From: Nostoc sp. UHCC 0302
GTDB taxonomy: Bacteria > Cyanobacteriota > Cyanobacteriia > Cyanobacteriales > Nostocaceae
NCBI RefSeq assembly: GCF_038096175.1
Contig: NZ_CP151099.1
Coordinates: 2,048,501-2,112,500 of the forward strand
Direction of reading: 5' to 3'
DNA length: 64,000 nt
Every line of letters starts with the position of its first letter. The stretch's first letter is position 1. A model generated the notes under the pieces. It was not told where the DNA came from. It made no database searches and worked only from the letters and a program-made list of their open reading frames with translations. Positions 37,721-47,065 of this stretch are shown in pieces. The translations under genes and the position numbers were made by a program.

Positions 37721-39433
37721 ATGAATAAAGAAAAAAATAATACACAGCTAAAACCTACAATGCTTGCTAAATGCCCAACTGGTATTCAAGGTTTAGATGA
37801 AATTACTTATGGGGGGTTACCACAAGGAAGACCAGTACTACTTTGTGGTAGAGCAGGTTGTGGCAAAACACTGATGGCAATGGAATTTTTGGTACGGGGT
37901 GCTACCTTATTTGATGAACCAGGCGTATTTATGGCCTTTGAAGAAACTGCTGAGGAGTTAACCCAAAACGTTGCTTCCTTGGGGTGGGATGTAGCAGAAC
38001 TAATCAAAGAAAAAAAATTAGTAATTGACCACGTTCAAGTTGAGCGCAGTCAGATTCAAGAAACAGGCGAATATGACCTAGAAGCATTATTTATTAGATT
38101 AGGCTATGAAATTGATGCGATCGCAGCTAAAAGAGTAGTCATCGACACACTAGAAGTATTATTTGGTGGTTTAGATAACGCTGCGATCGTGCGAGCCGAA
38201 TTACGGCGATTATTTCTGTGGCTTAAAACCAAAGGTGTCACAGCTATCATTACCAGTGAAAGTGGAGAGAATAGCCTCACACGACATGGTTTAGAAGAAT
38301 ATGTTTCAGATTGTGTCATCCGCGTAGAGCAGCGTGTCAGTAATGAACTTTCAACCCGGTGGTTACAAATTATTAAGTATCGTGGTTCTAGGCACGGCTC
38401 AAACGAGTATCCATTTTTGATTAAGGAAGATGGTATTTCCGTTCTCCCAATTACCTCTGTCGGCTTAGATTATCCAGTCACAACCGAATGGATACCTAGT
38501 GGTATCAAACGCCTCGATACCATGTTGGGAGGACAAGGTTTTTTTCGTGGTAGCAGTATCTTAATTTCCGGTACGGCGGGAACTGGTAAGAGTTCATTTT
38601 GCGCTCATTTTGCTGATGCTACTTGTAAAAGAGGAGAAAAATGCCTTTATTTCGCCTTTGAAGAATCTCCCCAACAGATTATTCGCAATATGCGTTCTAT
38701 TGGTATCGATTTAGAGACTGCGGTTAATAAAAAATTACTCAAATTCCAAGCCTTACGCCCAACGTTTTATGGTTTAGAAATGCACCTTGTGAATATGCTG
38801 AGTACAGTTAATGACTTTCAACCTAATGCAGTCATTCTCGACCCCATATCTAACTTAACTTATGGTAGTAGCGATATTCAGATGAAATCTTTTATGATGC
38901 GCCTGATAGATTATCTGAAAACAAAAAATATCACAACAATTTTTACAAATTTAAATGAAGCTAATAGTGCTTTTGTAGAATATACAGAGATAGGGATTTC
39001 TTCATTAGCTGATACTTGGATACTGCTGCGAACTGTAGAGAGTAATGGTGAGCGCAATCGTTTAATTCATGTACTTAAATCTCGCGGTATGTCACACTCT
39101 AATCAAGTACGAGAATTTATTTTAACTACTGAAGGGCTACAGTTATTAGATGTGTATTTAGGGACGGAAGGTGTACTCACAGGTACAGCAAGAATTATAC
39201 AAGAAGCTAAAGACAAATCTGCTGCTATGGCCCGCCAACAAAAAATTGAGCAAAAACAGCGTGAGATTGAACGTAAACGTTTACTGACCGAAGCACAAGT
39301 CAAAGCTATACAAGCTCAATTTGAAATTGAAAAGAAAGAAATTGAAAGGTTAATTTCTCTCGAAAAGACACAAGAACAAGTTTTATTAGATGAACAAAAA
39401 CAAAGATTACATTTGCGCCAAGCTGACACATGA
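37721..39433 (+). CDS. KaiC-like double-ATPase protein
   Basis: 570 aa with two RecA/KaiC domains: P-loop 1 CGRAGCGKT (about 43-51) with AFEETAEEL, and P-loop 2 GTAGTGKSS (about 284-292) with AFEESPQQI; both catalytic Glu pairs are kept. The KaiC phosphosite pair Ser-Thr (S431/T432 in Synechococcus) aligns to Ser427-Ser428 in GISSLADTW. The C-terminus (about 505-570) is a charged coiled coil instead of the KaiA-binding tail. This suggests a KaiC2/KaiC3-type homologue outside the core clock, possibly an autokinase timing or stress-signalling device. AGGTGAG precedes the ATG. It heads a cluster with two KaiB-like genes and a PAS kinase. Confidence 0.88.
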   Translation: MNKEKNNTQLKPTMLAKCPTGIQGLDEITYGGLPQGRPVLLCGRAGCGKTLMAMEFLVRGATLFDEPGVFMAFEETAEELTQNVASLGWDVAELIKEKKLVIDHVQVERSQIQETGEYDLEALFIRLGYEIDAIAAKRVVIDTLEVLFGGLDNAAIVRAELRRLFLWLKTKGVTAIITSESGENSLTRHGLEEYVSDCVIRVEQRVSNELSTRWLQIIKYRGSRHGSNEYPFLIKEDGISVLPITSVGLDYPVTTEWIPSGIKRLDTMLGGQGFFRGSSILISGTAGTGKSSFCAHFADATCKRGEKCLYFAFEESPQQIIRNMRSIGIDLETAVNKKLLKFQALRPTFYGLEMHLVNMLSTVNDFQPNAVILDPISNLTYGSSDIQMKSFMMRLIDYLKTKNITTIFTNLNEANSAFVEYTEIGISSLADTWILLRTVESNGERNRLIHVLKSRGMSHSNQVREFILTTEGLQLLDVYLGTEGVLTGTARIIQEAKDKSAAMARQQKIEQKQREIERKRLLTEAQVKAIQAQFEIEKKEIERLISLEKTQEQVLLDEQKQRLHLRQADT

Positions 39434-39460
39434 ATAGAGATTTTTGTTACGGTTAAATAT

Positions 39461-39790
39461 ATGAATCCCCTATCTCAATCTAGCCATACAGTAGAAGAAA
39501 TTTGGGAGTTACGGCTATATGTAGCTGGACAAACTCCTAAGTCTTTAAAAGCATTTGCCAATCTGAAAAAAATTTGTGAAGAATACCTAGAGGGTAAATA
39601 TCGTATTGAAGTAATTGACCTCATAGAAAATCCCCAATTAGCTAAAGGGGATCAAATATTAGCTATTCCAACTTTAGTGAGAAAATTACCTGAGCCTGTT
39701 AAGCAAATAATTGGAGACTTATCTAATACTGAAAAAGTCTTAGTAGGGCTAGATTTACGTAAATTAAATATTACAGAAGAGTGGCCATGA
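39461..39790 (+). CDS. KaiB-like protein 1
   Basis: 109 aa, thioredoxin-like KaiB domain: [19 protein letters not shown], then [38 protein letters not shown], and KPLPEPV-like [13 protein letters not shown]. In clocks KaiB binds KaiC after changing fold. Here it probably binds the adjacent KaiC-like protein. Its stop overlaps the start of the second KaiB gene (ATGA). Confidence 0.88.
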   Translation: MNPLSQSSHTVEEIWELRLYVAGQTPKSLKAFANLKKICEEYLEGKYRIEVIDLIENPQLAKGDQILAIPTLVRKLPEPVKQIIGDLSNTEKVLVGLDLRKLNITEEWP

Positions 39791-40146
39791 ATAATTCAAA
39801 CCAAACTAACGATAGTTCGCATGAACTAATTATAGAATCTACCGAAGATTTTGAAAAAGCGCTAGCAAATACAGACATACAAAAATATGTTTTACGTTTG
39901 TATGTAGCTGGCAATACCCTTAGATCAATGCGTGCTATTCAAATGCTGAAAAGAATTTGTGAAAAATATTTAAAAGGACGCTATGAAATGGAAATTATTG
40001 ATATATACCAACAACCTGAGATTTTAGAAAAAGACCATATATTTGCTGTGCCTACTTTAATCAAAGAGCTTCCGCCACCTTTACAACAGTTGATTGGCGA
40101 TTTAACAAATGTTGATAAGGTGATCGTTGCTTTAGATATTTCTTGA
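39787..40146 (+). CDS. KaiB-like protein 2
   Basis: 119 aa with the same KaiB fold: [58 protein letters not shown]. About half-identical by eye to the preceding KaiB, so a tandem duplication that has diverged; an N-terminal tail of about 35 residues is extra. Start taken at the ATG overlapping the previous stop instead of a GTG two codons earlier. Confidence 0.87.
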   Translation: MNNSNQTNDSSHELIIESTEDFEKALANTDIQKYVLRLYVAGNTLRSMRAIQMLKRICEKYLKGRYEMEIIDIYQQPEILEKDHIFAVPTLIKELPPPLQQLIGDLTNVDKVIVALDIS

Positions 40147-40332
40147 AAAAATCCTGAGATTCAAAGATAGCTCAAAATTATTGGTAACTGAACAACTATA
40201 CCTTTTAAGTATTCCTCTATTGCTAAAGCTATAGGTAGGAAATACACGGGAAAGTTATTTTTATCTATCAACGAGTTGAGGGTATTGTACCATCAATTAC
40301 GAACTACGAATTAGTAATTAGTCGGTGAATAG

Positions 40333-43266
40333 GTGATTGTAGTGAAAACACGCGAAGAACTTGAACTAGAAAATATAGCTCTACGTAATCAAATACAGGT
40401 CTTAGAAGAGACATTTAGAGCTATTAGAATGGGAGAGGTAGATGCTTTAGTTATATCTAGCCCTCAAGAAGAACGAATTTTCACTTTGCAAGATACTGAT
40501 TATCCTTACCGTGCTTTTTTGCAAGAGATGCATGAAGGCGCTGTGACTATAGATGAGCATGGAACAATTCTTTACTGCAATCACCCTTTAGCGGTAATGC
40601 TCAAAAAGCCACTAGAGAAAGTAATCGGCTCTAACTTTGAAGATTACATAGCGCCACAAGAAAAACAGGTATTTCAAGGATTATTTCGCCAAGCAAAGCA
40701 GGAATTTTGTCGAGGAGAAGTTTACTTAATTGCTGAGGATGAAACTCAAATACCTATTTATTTGTCTTTTAAGCCATTGCAAATAGATGACGTAGCCGTT
40801 ACTTGCATAGTAGTAACCGACTTAACCGAGCAAAAACGTAATGCAGAAATTGTAGCGGCTGAAAGACTAGCAAACTCTATTCTCGAACAAGCAGCCGAAG
40901 CTATTATTGTTTGTGATCAAAGTTGGCAAATTATTCGTGCTAATCAAGTAGCACAGCAACTGTGTGGGAAGAATCCATTATTTCAACAATTTGATTTGTC
41001 GTTTCCGCTGCAATGTCATCGTTGCAGCGGCTATCAAAAAATAGAAGAGTGTTTATTTACCAATCAATTAGCAAATTGCCAGCAAAAGCAAGAAGTATTT
41101 TCAGTATCTAGCTTGCTACAAGGTCAATGTTTTCAAGGAGTAGAAGTATTCTTAAACCGCGAAGATAGTAGCGAATTTCATTTACTGTTGAGTGCGGCTC
41201 CATTATTAAATTTAGACAAGCAACATATTGGTAGTGTAGTGACGCTGACAAATATCACAGAGCGCAAACAGATAGAAGAAAAAATAGCAGAGATGGTAAT
41301 CCGTGAACAAGCTGCTCGTGCAGAAGCAGAAGCAACCAAAAATAGTTTATCTAATATATTAGAGAGCATTAGCGATGCTTTTGTAGCTATCGATACTAAT
41401 TGGTGCTACACCTATGTTAATCAAAAAGCAGCAGAAATTTTTGGGAAGAAAGCAAAGGATTTAATTGGTAAAAATATTTGGCAAGAATCTCCCTACATAC
41501 TTAGTCATAATTCTTATAATGATTATTTACAAGCTTTAAATGAGCAACGTTTTATTCAAGTAGAAAAATTTTATTCATCGAGCCAACGCTGGTTTGAAAA
41601 GCGCATTTATCCTTCTTTGGAAGGTATATCAATTTTTTTAAAAGAAATAACTAAAGAAAAACAGACTGAGATTGCTTTACAAGAAAGTGAGGAACATTTA
41701 AGATTAGCTTTAGAAGCTTCTCAGATGGGAACTTGGGATTGGAATATTCTGACTAACCATCTCAAATGGTCAAGCCGTCAAGAGCAATTATTTGGTATAA
41801 CTCCGGGTAGTTTTGCTGGTAACTATGAAGCTTTTCTCGCCTGCCTCCATCCTGAAGATAGAGGAGCAATTCACCAAAAAGTAATTGATGCTAAAGACAA
41901 TAACTCTGAATATTATGTAGAATTCAGAGTTATTTGGACTGATGGTAGCATTCATTGGATTGCAGGAAAAGGAAAATGTATCTATGACGACGAAGTTACA
42001 GCAATACGGATGCTTGGTACTTGTTTAGATATTACCCAACGCAAGCAAGCGGAAGCTGCTTTGCAACAAGCAAAAGCAGAATTAGAAATTAAAGTTGCAG
42101 AGCGAACTACTGAATTATCTCAAGCAAATTCACACTTACATAGATTAATCAACATTCTGACAGCAACTATTAACCAACAAACAAAAACTGAAGCTCAACT
42201 ACGTGAAGCAGAACGCCGTTGGCGTAGCTTATTAGAAAATGTGCAGTTGTTAGTTATCGGACTTGATAGAACAGGTAAAGTTGAATATATCAATCCTTTC
42301 TTTTTAGAATTGAGTGGGTATACGCAAGAAGAAATTTTAGGTAAAGAATGGGTTGCCAATTTTATTCCGCAGCATCAGCAAGATAATATACAAAAGGTTT
42401 TTGTAGAAACGTTAGAGGAAGAATTACATTCTCACTACCAGAATCCAATTATTACGAAATCTAAAGAAGAACGCGTAATTGCTTGGAACAATACGTTACT
42501 ACGAGATTCACAAGGCAGAAAATTAGGTACGATGAGCATCGGTGAAGATATTACAGAACGCTACGCATTAGAAAAAATCAAGAATGAGTTTATCTCAGTT
42601 GTTAGTCACGAATTACGTACCCCCATGACTTCGATCCAAGGAGGTTTAAGCTTATTGAAAACTGGTTTGGTAAAGCTTGATTCTGAACAGGCTAAGCGGA
42701 TCATTCAAATTGTGTCAGACAGCTCTGAACGCTTAGTCAGAATAGTAAATGATATTCTAACCTTAGAAAGGTTGCAATCAGGACAATTCACTTTAAATAA
42801 AGAAAAAACTAATGCTACTGAGTTATTAATAGAATCTACAGAATTAATGCAATTAATAGCTAATGAATATGGGGTTAATTTATCAGTTTTACCTCAATCC
42901 ATTGAATTAACAGTTGATAAATATCGGATTATCCAGGTACTAACAAATTTGCTGAGTAATGCGATTAAGTTTTCACCTAAAGGGTCTAATGTATTAATAA
43001 CAGTAGAAGAAATCAAAACAAAAGATGGTCAAGCTTCAGATGCATTATTTAAGGTACAAGACCAAGGTAGAGGGATTCCTGCTAACAAGTTAGAATCTAT
43101 TTTTGAGCGGTTTCATCAAGTGGATGCTTCCGATTCTCGTCAGCAAGGTGGAACAGGTTTAGGCCTGGCTATTTGTCGCAATATAGTAGAGCAACACAAC
43201 GGGCAAATCTGGGTTGAAAGTCAAATAGGAGCAGGTAGTATTTTTTACTTAAGGCTACCTTTATAA
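40333..43266 (+). CDS. Multi-PAS sensor histidine kinase
   Basis: 977 aa, soluble. N-terminal coiled coil, then about four PAS/PAC units (residues about 60-175, 180-310 with a Cys-rich CHRCSGYQKIEEC loop, 335-450, 450-575), a coiled coil, a fifth PAS (about 630-745), HisKA with SHELRTP (His759), and HATPase_c ending in GTGLGLAICR. The PAS at 450-575 has the DWNILTNHLKWSSRQEQLFG signature. The CxxC-type loop could bind a metal or respond to redox (inference). Start is GTG at 40333; a second GTG at 40342 with AGGTG upstream is equally plausible. It follows kaiC-kaiB-kaiB and is likely the SasA-like output or input partner. Confidence 0.88.
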   Translation: MIVVKTREELELENIALRNQIQVLEETFRAIRMGEVDALVISSPQEERIFTLQDTDYPYRAFLQEMHEGAVTIDEHGTILYCNHPLAVMLKKPLEKVIGSNFEDYIAPQEKQVFQGLFRQAKQEFCRGEVYLIAEDETQIPIYLSFKPLQIDDVAVTCIVVTDLTEQKRNAEIVAAERLANSILEQAAEAIIVCDQSWQIIRANQVAQQLCGKNPLFQQFDLSFPLQCHRCSGYQKIEECLFTNQLANCQQKQEVFSVSSLLQGQCFQGVEVFLNREDSSEFHLLLSAAPLLNLDKQHIGSVVTLTNITERKQIEEKIAEMVIREQAARAEAEATKNSLSNILESISDAFVAIDTNWCYTYVNQKAAEIFGKKAKDLIGKNIWQESPYILSHNSYNDYLQALNEQRFIQVEKFYSSSQRWFEKRIYPSLEGISIFLKEITKEKQTEIALQESEEHLRLALEASQMGTWDWNILTNHLKWSSRQEQLFGITPGSFAGNYEAFLACLHPEDRGAIHQKVIDAKDNNSEYYVEFRVIWTDGSIHWIAGKGKCIYDDEVTAIRMLGTCLDITQRKQAEAALQQAKAELEIKVAERTTELSQANSHLHRLINILTATINQQTKTEAQLREAERRWRSLLENVQLLVIGLDRTGKVEYINPFFLELSGYTQEEILGKEWVANFIPQHQQDNIQKVFVETLEEELHSHYQNPIITKSKEERVIAWNNTLLRDSQGRKLGTMSIGEDITERYALEKIKNEFISVVSHELRTPMTSIQGGLSLLKTGLVKLDSEQAKRIIQIVSDSSERLVRIVNDILTLERLQSGQFTLNKEKTNATELLIESTELMQLIANEYGVNLSVLPQSIELTVDKYRIIQVLTNLLSNAIKFSPKGSNVLITVEEIKTKDGQASDALFKVQDQGRGIPANKLESIFERFHQVDASDSRQQGGTGLGLAICRNIVEQHNGQIWVESQIGAGSIFYLRLPL

Positions 43267-43423
43267 TTTTGTCTTTTTTATCATAATAAAATCCTAGTTC
43301 GTAAGTGAGCCGTCAAGAAAAATTCAATGGAACATTTTAGTCTAGACAGTCCACTACATTAAAATTCCTGGCGTTGCTGAATTTGAGTATGAAAGTCAAA
43401 AATTCAAACTCTCAAACTCTTAT

Positions 43424-43542
43424 TCTCTGTGCCTCTGCGCGACGCCACTTGCTACAACGCGGCGGCACTTCCTTCAAGCCGGCAAAGCCGTCCAACGGAG
43501 TGCCTTGGAAACCCGCGCAACGCAGTGGCTCCTCTGCGTGAT
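43424..43542. repeat. Dispersed palindromic repeat element
   Basis: TTCTCTGTGCCTCTGCGC at one end and CAGTGGCTCCTCTGCGTG at the other flank a G+C-rich centre with GCCACTTGCTACAACGCGG. It is related in inverted orientation to 28402-28476. Non-coding, unlike the flanking A+T-rich DNA. Confidence 0.65.
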
Positions 43543-43643
43543 ACAAATTCATATCTTTACTCAGCAATGCCATTCATATTCTTATTATGCAACGCCAACT
43601 TATCTATATTTGCAGTATTTTTCTGTAGATTATTTAGCCACAC

Positions 43644-43676
43644 CCTCACAAGTTCCTCAAATAATCTTTCTATAAC
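43644..43676 (+). promoter_or_regulatory. CYTCA-class promoter of PEP synthase
   Basis: Box CCTCACAAGTTCCTCA (43644-43659), 11 bases, -10 TATAAC (43671-43676). The predicted leader to the ppsA ATG is about 230 bases and contains dispersed palindromic repeat sequence, so part of it may be a later insertion. Confidence 0.85.
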
Positions 43677-43912
43677 CATAAGTGTGAGATGACTATCAAT
43701 ACGGTTCGCATAAGATCCTCCCGCCTACGGCTACCCCCTTAAAAAGGGGTAAATTAAAGAATATAGCTCCTTTAAGGAAGTAAAGGAGGAAAATAGCCTC
43801 CCAATTTATCGGGGGGTTGGGGGGATCTTTTCTTTGAGCGATAAACAAGCTAACCGAACCTTATTGAGACGACTATAACCCTCGCGATTAGCTTGATAAA
43901 AGGAAATTTTCC

Positions 43913-46369
43913 ATGCCAGAAGCACTAGTTAATCAACAAACTACTCATCAATTTTCCCAAGAAAACGCCTTGGTATTACCTTTAAACCAAGTTGGAATTG
44001 CAGATATATCTCTAGTAGGTGGCAAGAACGCTTCTTTGGGAGAAATGATTCAGCAGCTTGTACCTAAAGGTATCAAGATACCCACAGGTTTTGCTACTAC
44101 AGCTTATGCTTATCATTATTTTATCTCTTCAGCAGGTTTGGAACCTAAATTACGGCAATTGTTTGCAGATTTAAATATAGAAGATGTGAACAATCTCCAT
44201 TCTCTTGGAAAGCAAGTACGAGCTTTAATGCTACAAACTCCATTTCCACTAGAATTGCAACAAGCAATTACTCAAGCTTATCAAGACCTTGAAGAACAAT
44301 ATGGTACTAATACTGATGTCGCAGTCCGTTCTAGCGCCACAGCAGAAGACTTACCTGATGCTAGCTTTGCCGGACAGCAAGAGACCTACCTCAATGTCCA
44401 CGGATTGCAAGGTGTACTAGAAGCTTGCCATAAGTGCTTTGCCTCAATCTATACTGACCGTGCTATTTCCTACCGTGAACTCAAAGGCTTTGACCACTTT
44501 AGCATAGCCCTCTCGGTAGGCGTACAAAAAATGGTGCGTTCTGATTTGGCAACATCTGGAGTGATGTTCTCAATTGATACTGAAACAGGTTTTCAAGATG
44601 TAGCATTGATTACTGCTGCCTATGGTTTGGGAGAAAATGTAGTACAAGGTGCAGTAAATCCTGATGAGTATTTAGTATTTAAACCTACCCTAAAGCAGGG
44701 ATATCGCCCAATTTTAGAAAAGCGACTGGGTACAAAAGAAATCAAAATGGTCTACGATACTGGGGGATCGAAATTGACCAAAAATATACGTGTTGCGGCA
44801 AGCGATCGCCTAAAATATGCCCTTAGTGATGAAGAAATTTTACAATTAGCCCAAGCTTGCTGCCTTATTGAAGAACATTACTCACAAGTCCGTGGTGTCT
44901 ACACACCAATGGATATTGAGTGGGCAAAAGACGGTATTACCAATGAACTTTTTATCGTGCAGGCGCGTCCCGAAACAGTACAATCTCAGAAATCGAAAAA
45001 TGTTCTCCGCACTTATCAGTTACACCAAAAGAGTGAAGTGTTGAGTACAGGGCGGAGTGTGGGTGAGATGATTGGGCAAGGTAAAGCCAGAGTGATTTTA
45101 GATGTGCATCAAATTAACCAGTTTCAACCTGGAGAAGTGCTAGTCACAAATCGCACCGATCCCGACTGGGAACCAATTATGAAACGTGCTAGTGCAATTG
45201 TCACTAACCAAGGTGGGCGTACTTGCCACAGTGCAATTATTGCTAGAGAAATAGGTATTCCGGCAATAGTTGGTTGTGGTAACGCCACCACTGTATTGAA
45301 AACAGGGCAAGAAATTACTGTTAGCTGTGCAGAAGGTGAAACTGGCAAAATTTACCAAGGTTTATTGCCCTATGAAGTAACAGAATTAGCATTGGAGAAA
45401 TTGCCCCATACTCATACCAAAATTATGATGAATGTGGGCAATCCAGAAGAAGCATTGAGTTATGCTGCTATCCCTAATGATGGAGTGGGATTAGCACGAA
45501 TGGAATTTATTATTGCTAATCATATTAAGACACATCCACTAGCATTAATTCACTTTGATGAATTAGAAGATCAGTTTGCCAAGTCTCAGATTGCCGAGTT
45601 AACTGGCCAATACGAAGATAAAACCGCGTACTTTATCGATAAACTAGCTCAAGGTATTGGCGCGATCGCAGCTGCTTTTTATCCTAAACCTGTGATTGTG
45701 CGCCTGTCAGACTTCAAGAGTAATGAATATGCTAACCTTTTAGGCGGCAAGCAGTTTGAACCCCAAGAAGAAAACCCGATGCTGGGGTGGCGTGGTGCTT
45801 CTCGCTACTACGATGAACGCTACCGTGCAGGCTTCGCTTTGGAATGTCTAGCGATGAAGCGTGTACGTGATGACATGGGTTTAACTAATGTAATTTTAAT
45901 GGTTCCATTTTGTCGTACTCCCGAAGAAGGTCAGCGCGTGCTATCAGAGATGGCAAAGCATGGTTTGGTGCGGGGAGAAAACAGTTTGCAGGTCTATGTG
46001 ATGTGCGAGTTACCAAGTAATGTGCAATTGGCTGATGAGTTTTGTGAAATCTTTGATGGGTTCTCAATTGGCTCGAATGACCTGACACAATTAACATTAG
46101 GAGTAGATAGAGATTCTGAATTAGTAGCGCATTTATTTGATGAACGTAATGAAGCTGTGAAGCGGATGATTGCCAAAGCTATAGCCACAGTTAAAAAGCA
46201 CGGGCGCAAAATAGGAATTTGTGGACAAGCACCCAGTGACTATCCAGAATTTGCTCAATTTTTGGTTCAACAAGGTATTGATTCTATCAGCCTTAACCCT
46301 GACTCTGTATTGAAAACTCTTTTAAAAATAGCAAGTACGGAAGAAGGTAGTTCTAGTCAGGTAATTTAG
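43913..46369 (+). CDS. ppsA: Phosphoenolpyruvate synthase
   Basis: 818 aa; pyruvate + ATP + H2O to PEP + AMP + Pi. Order: ATP-grasp-type pyruvate/PEP-dikinase domain (LVGGKNASLGEM, VRSSATAEDLPDASFAGQQ, MFSIDTETGF), phosphohistidine domain with GGRTCHSAIIARE (His439), and PEP-binding TIM barrel (RLSDFKSNEYANLLGG, NPMLGWRGASRYY, GSNDLTQLTLGVDRDS, GICGQAPSDYP). AAGGAAA precedes the ATG. With pfkA and nifJ in the same promoter class it would set the direction of carbon flow around pyruvate; simultaneous induction with PFOR suggests PEP recovery or recycling. Confidence 0.94.
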   Translation: MPEALVNQQTTHQFSQENALVLPLNQVGIADISLVGGKNASLGEMIQQLVPKGIKIPTGFATTAYAYHYFISSAGLEPKLRQLFADLNIEDVNNLHSLGKQVRALMLQTPFPLELQQAITQAYQDLEEQYGTNTDVAVRSSATAEDLPDASFAGQQETYLNVHGLQGVLEACHKCFASIYTDRAISYRELKGFDHFSIALSVGVQKMVRSDLATSGVMFSIDTETGFQDVALITAAYGLGENVVQGAVNPDEYLVFKPTLKQGYRPILEKRLGTKEIKMVYDTGGSKLTKNIRVAASDRLKYALSDEEILQLAQACCLIEEHYSQVRGVYTPMDIEWAKDGITNELFIVQARPETVQSQKSKNVLRTYQLHQKSEVLSTGRSVGEMIGQGKARVILDVHQINQFQPGEVLVTNRTDPDWEPIMKRASAIVTNQGGRTCHSAIIAREIGIPAIVGCGNATTVLKTGQEITVSCAEGETGKIYQGLLPYEVTELALEKLPHTHTKIMMNVGNPEEALSYAAIPNDGVGLARMEFIIANHIKTHPLALIHFDELEDQFAKSQIAELTGQYEDKTAYFIDKLAQGIGAIAAAFYPKPVIVRLSDFKSNEYANLLGGKQFEPQEENPMLGWRGASRYYDERYRAGFALECLAMKRVRDDMGLTNVILMVPFCRTPEEGQRVLSEMAKHGLVRGENSLQVYVMCELPSNVQLADEFCEIFDGFSIGSNDLTQLTLGVDRDSELVAHLFDERNEAVKRMIAKAIATVKKHGRKIGICGQAPSDYPEFAQFLVQQGIDSISLNPDSVLKTLLKIASTEEGSSSQVI

Positions 46370-46405
46370 CCATAGCTATCTCCTGAGCCACAGTGAGTAT
46401 AATGA

Positions 46406-46909
46406 TTATTTTGCAAAATTAGGAGCGATCGCAGCCATGATCAAGAGAAAGGCAATCTCTAGCAAATAGCTGATACAGACACTACGATTCAGCAAACCAT
46501 CCCACAGATAACCTTTATGTTGGGGAGTTGGACTGCGCTTGAAAGTATAAGTCCAACTCCCGTAGATTTTAGGACTCAACAAACCATAAGTATTAATGAA
46601 AATGGACTCAATTTGAGCAATGCGGGGATAAAAACCACGCTGAAAATGTTTCCATTGACTTTCAAGAATCCAGAAAAATATGGGTATAGCACAACCCATA
46701 ATAGCAATGGTAATGGCATTTTGTTTTTCTTTTAACATCAATCCTAAAACAGCACTAGTACCAGTAATACCCAGCGCTTTGATGATCCAAATCTGCTTAT
46801 TATAGTCTTCGATAGTAGTTTGCAGAAAAAAGTATTCCTGTTTGAGCAAATCTAGTTCAAAATCATCTAGCGGACTCGAATGAGATTCAGTAGATGGTGG
46901 TGTAGACAT
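46406..46909 (-). CDS. Unknown membrane protein
   Basis: 167 aa: a hydrophilic N-terminus, amphipathic helix (DFELDLLKQEYFFLQTTIED), paired transmembrane helices (about 42-60 and 66-85), a soluble middle part with GLLSPKIYGSWTY, and a final transmembrane helix (about 143-163). The helix-TM-TM plan recalls small SLATT/S-4TM-type pore proteins associated with conflict systems, but I could not match a family. It is downstream of the cyclodipeptide synthase gene by about 155 bases on the same strand, and convergent with ppsA. Confidence 0.6.
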   Translation of the reverse strand: MSTPPSTESHSSPLDDFELDLLKQEYFFLQTTIEDYNKQIWIIKALGITGTSAVLGLMLKEKQNAITIAIMGCAIPIFFWILESQWKHFQRGFYPRIAQIESIFINTYGLLSPKIYGSWTYTFKRSPTPQHKGYLWDGLLNRSVCISYLLEIAFLLIMAAIAPNFAK

Positions 46910-47065
46910 TGGTGAATACTGAGTTCACTGAGACTAAAATAGAGTTAATTTAAAAATGAAAATACTGGTTGTTTTTTAACCTGTAATTACTGGCCATTTA
47001 AATTATTTTCCATTTATTAATATTAAAATTTTTGGCAGTATTGATAATTTATAAGACTAGCAATA

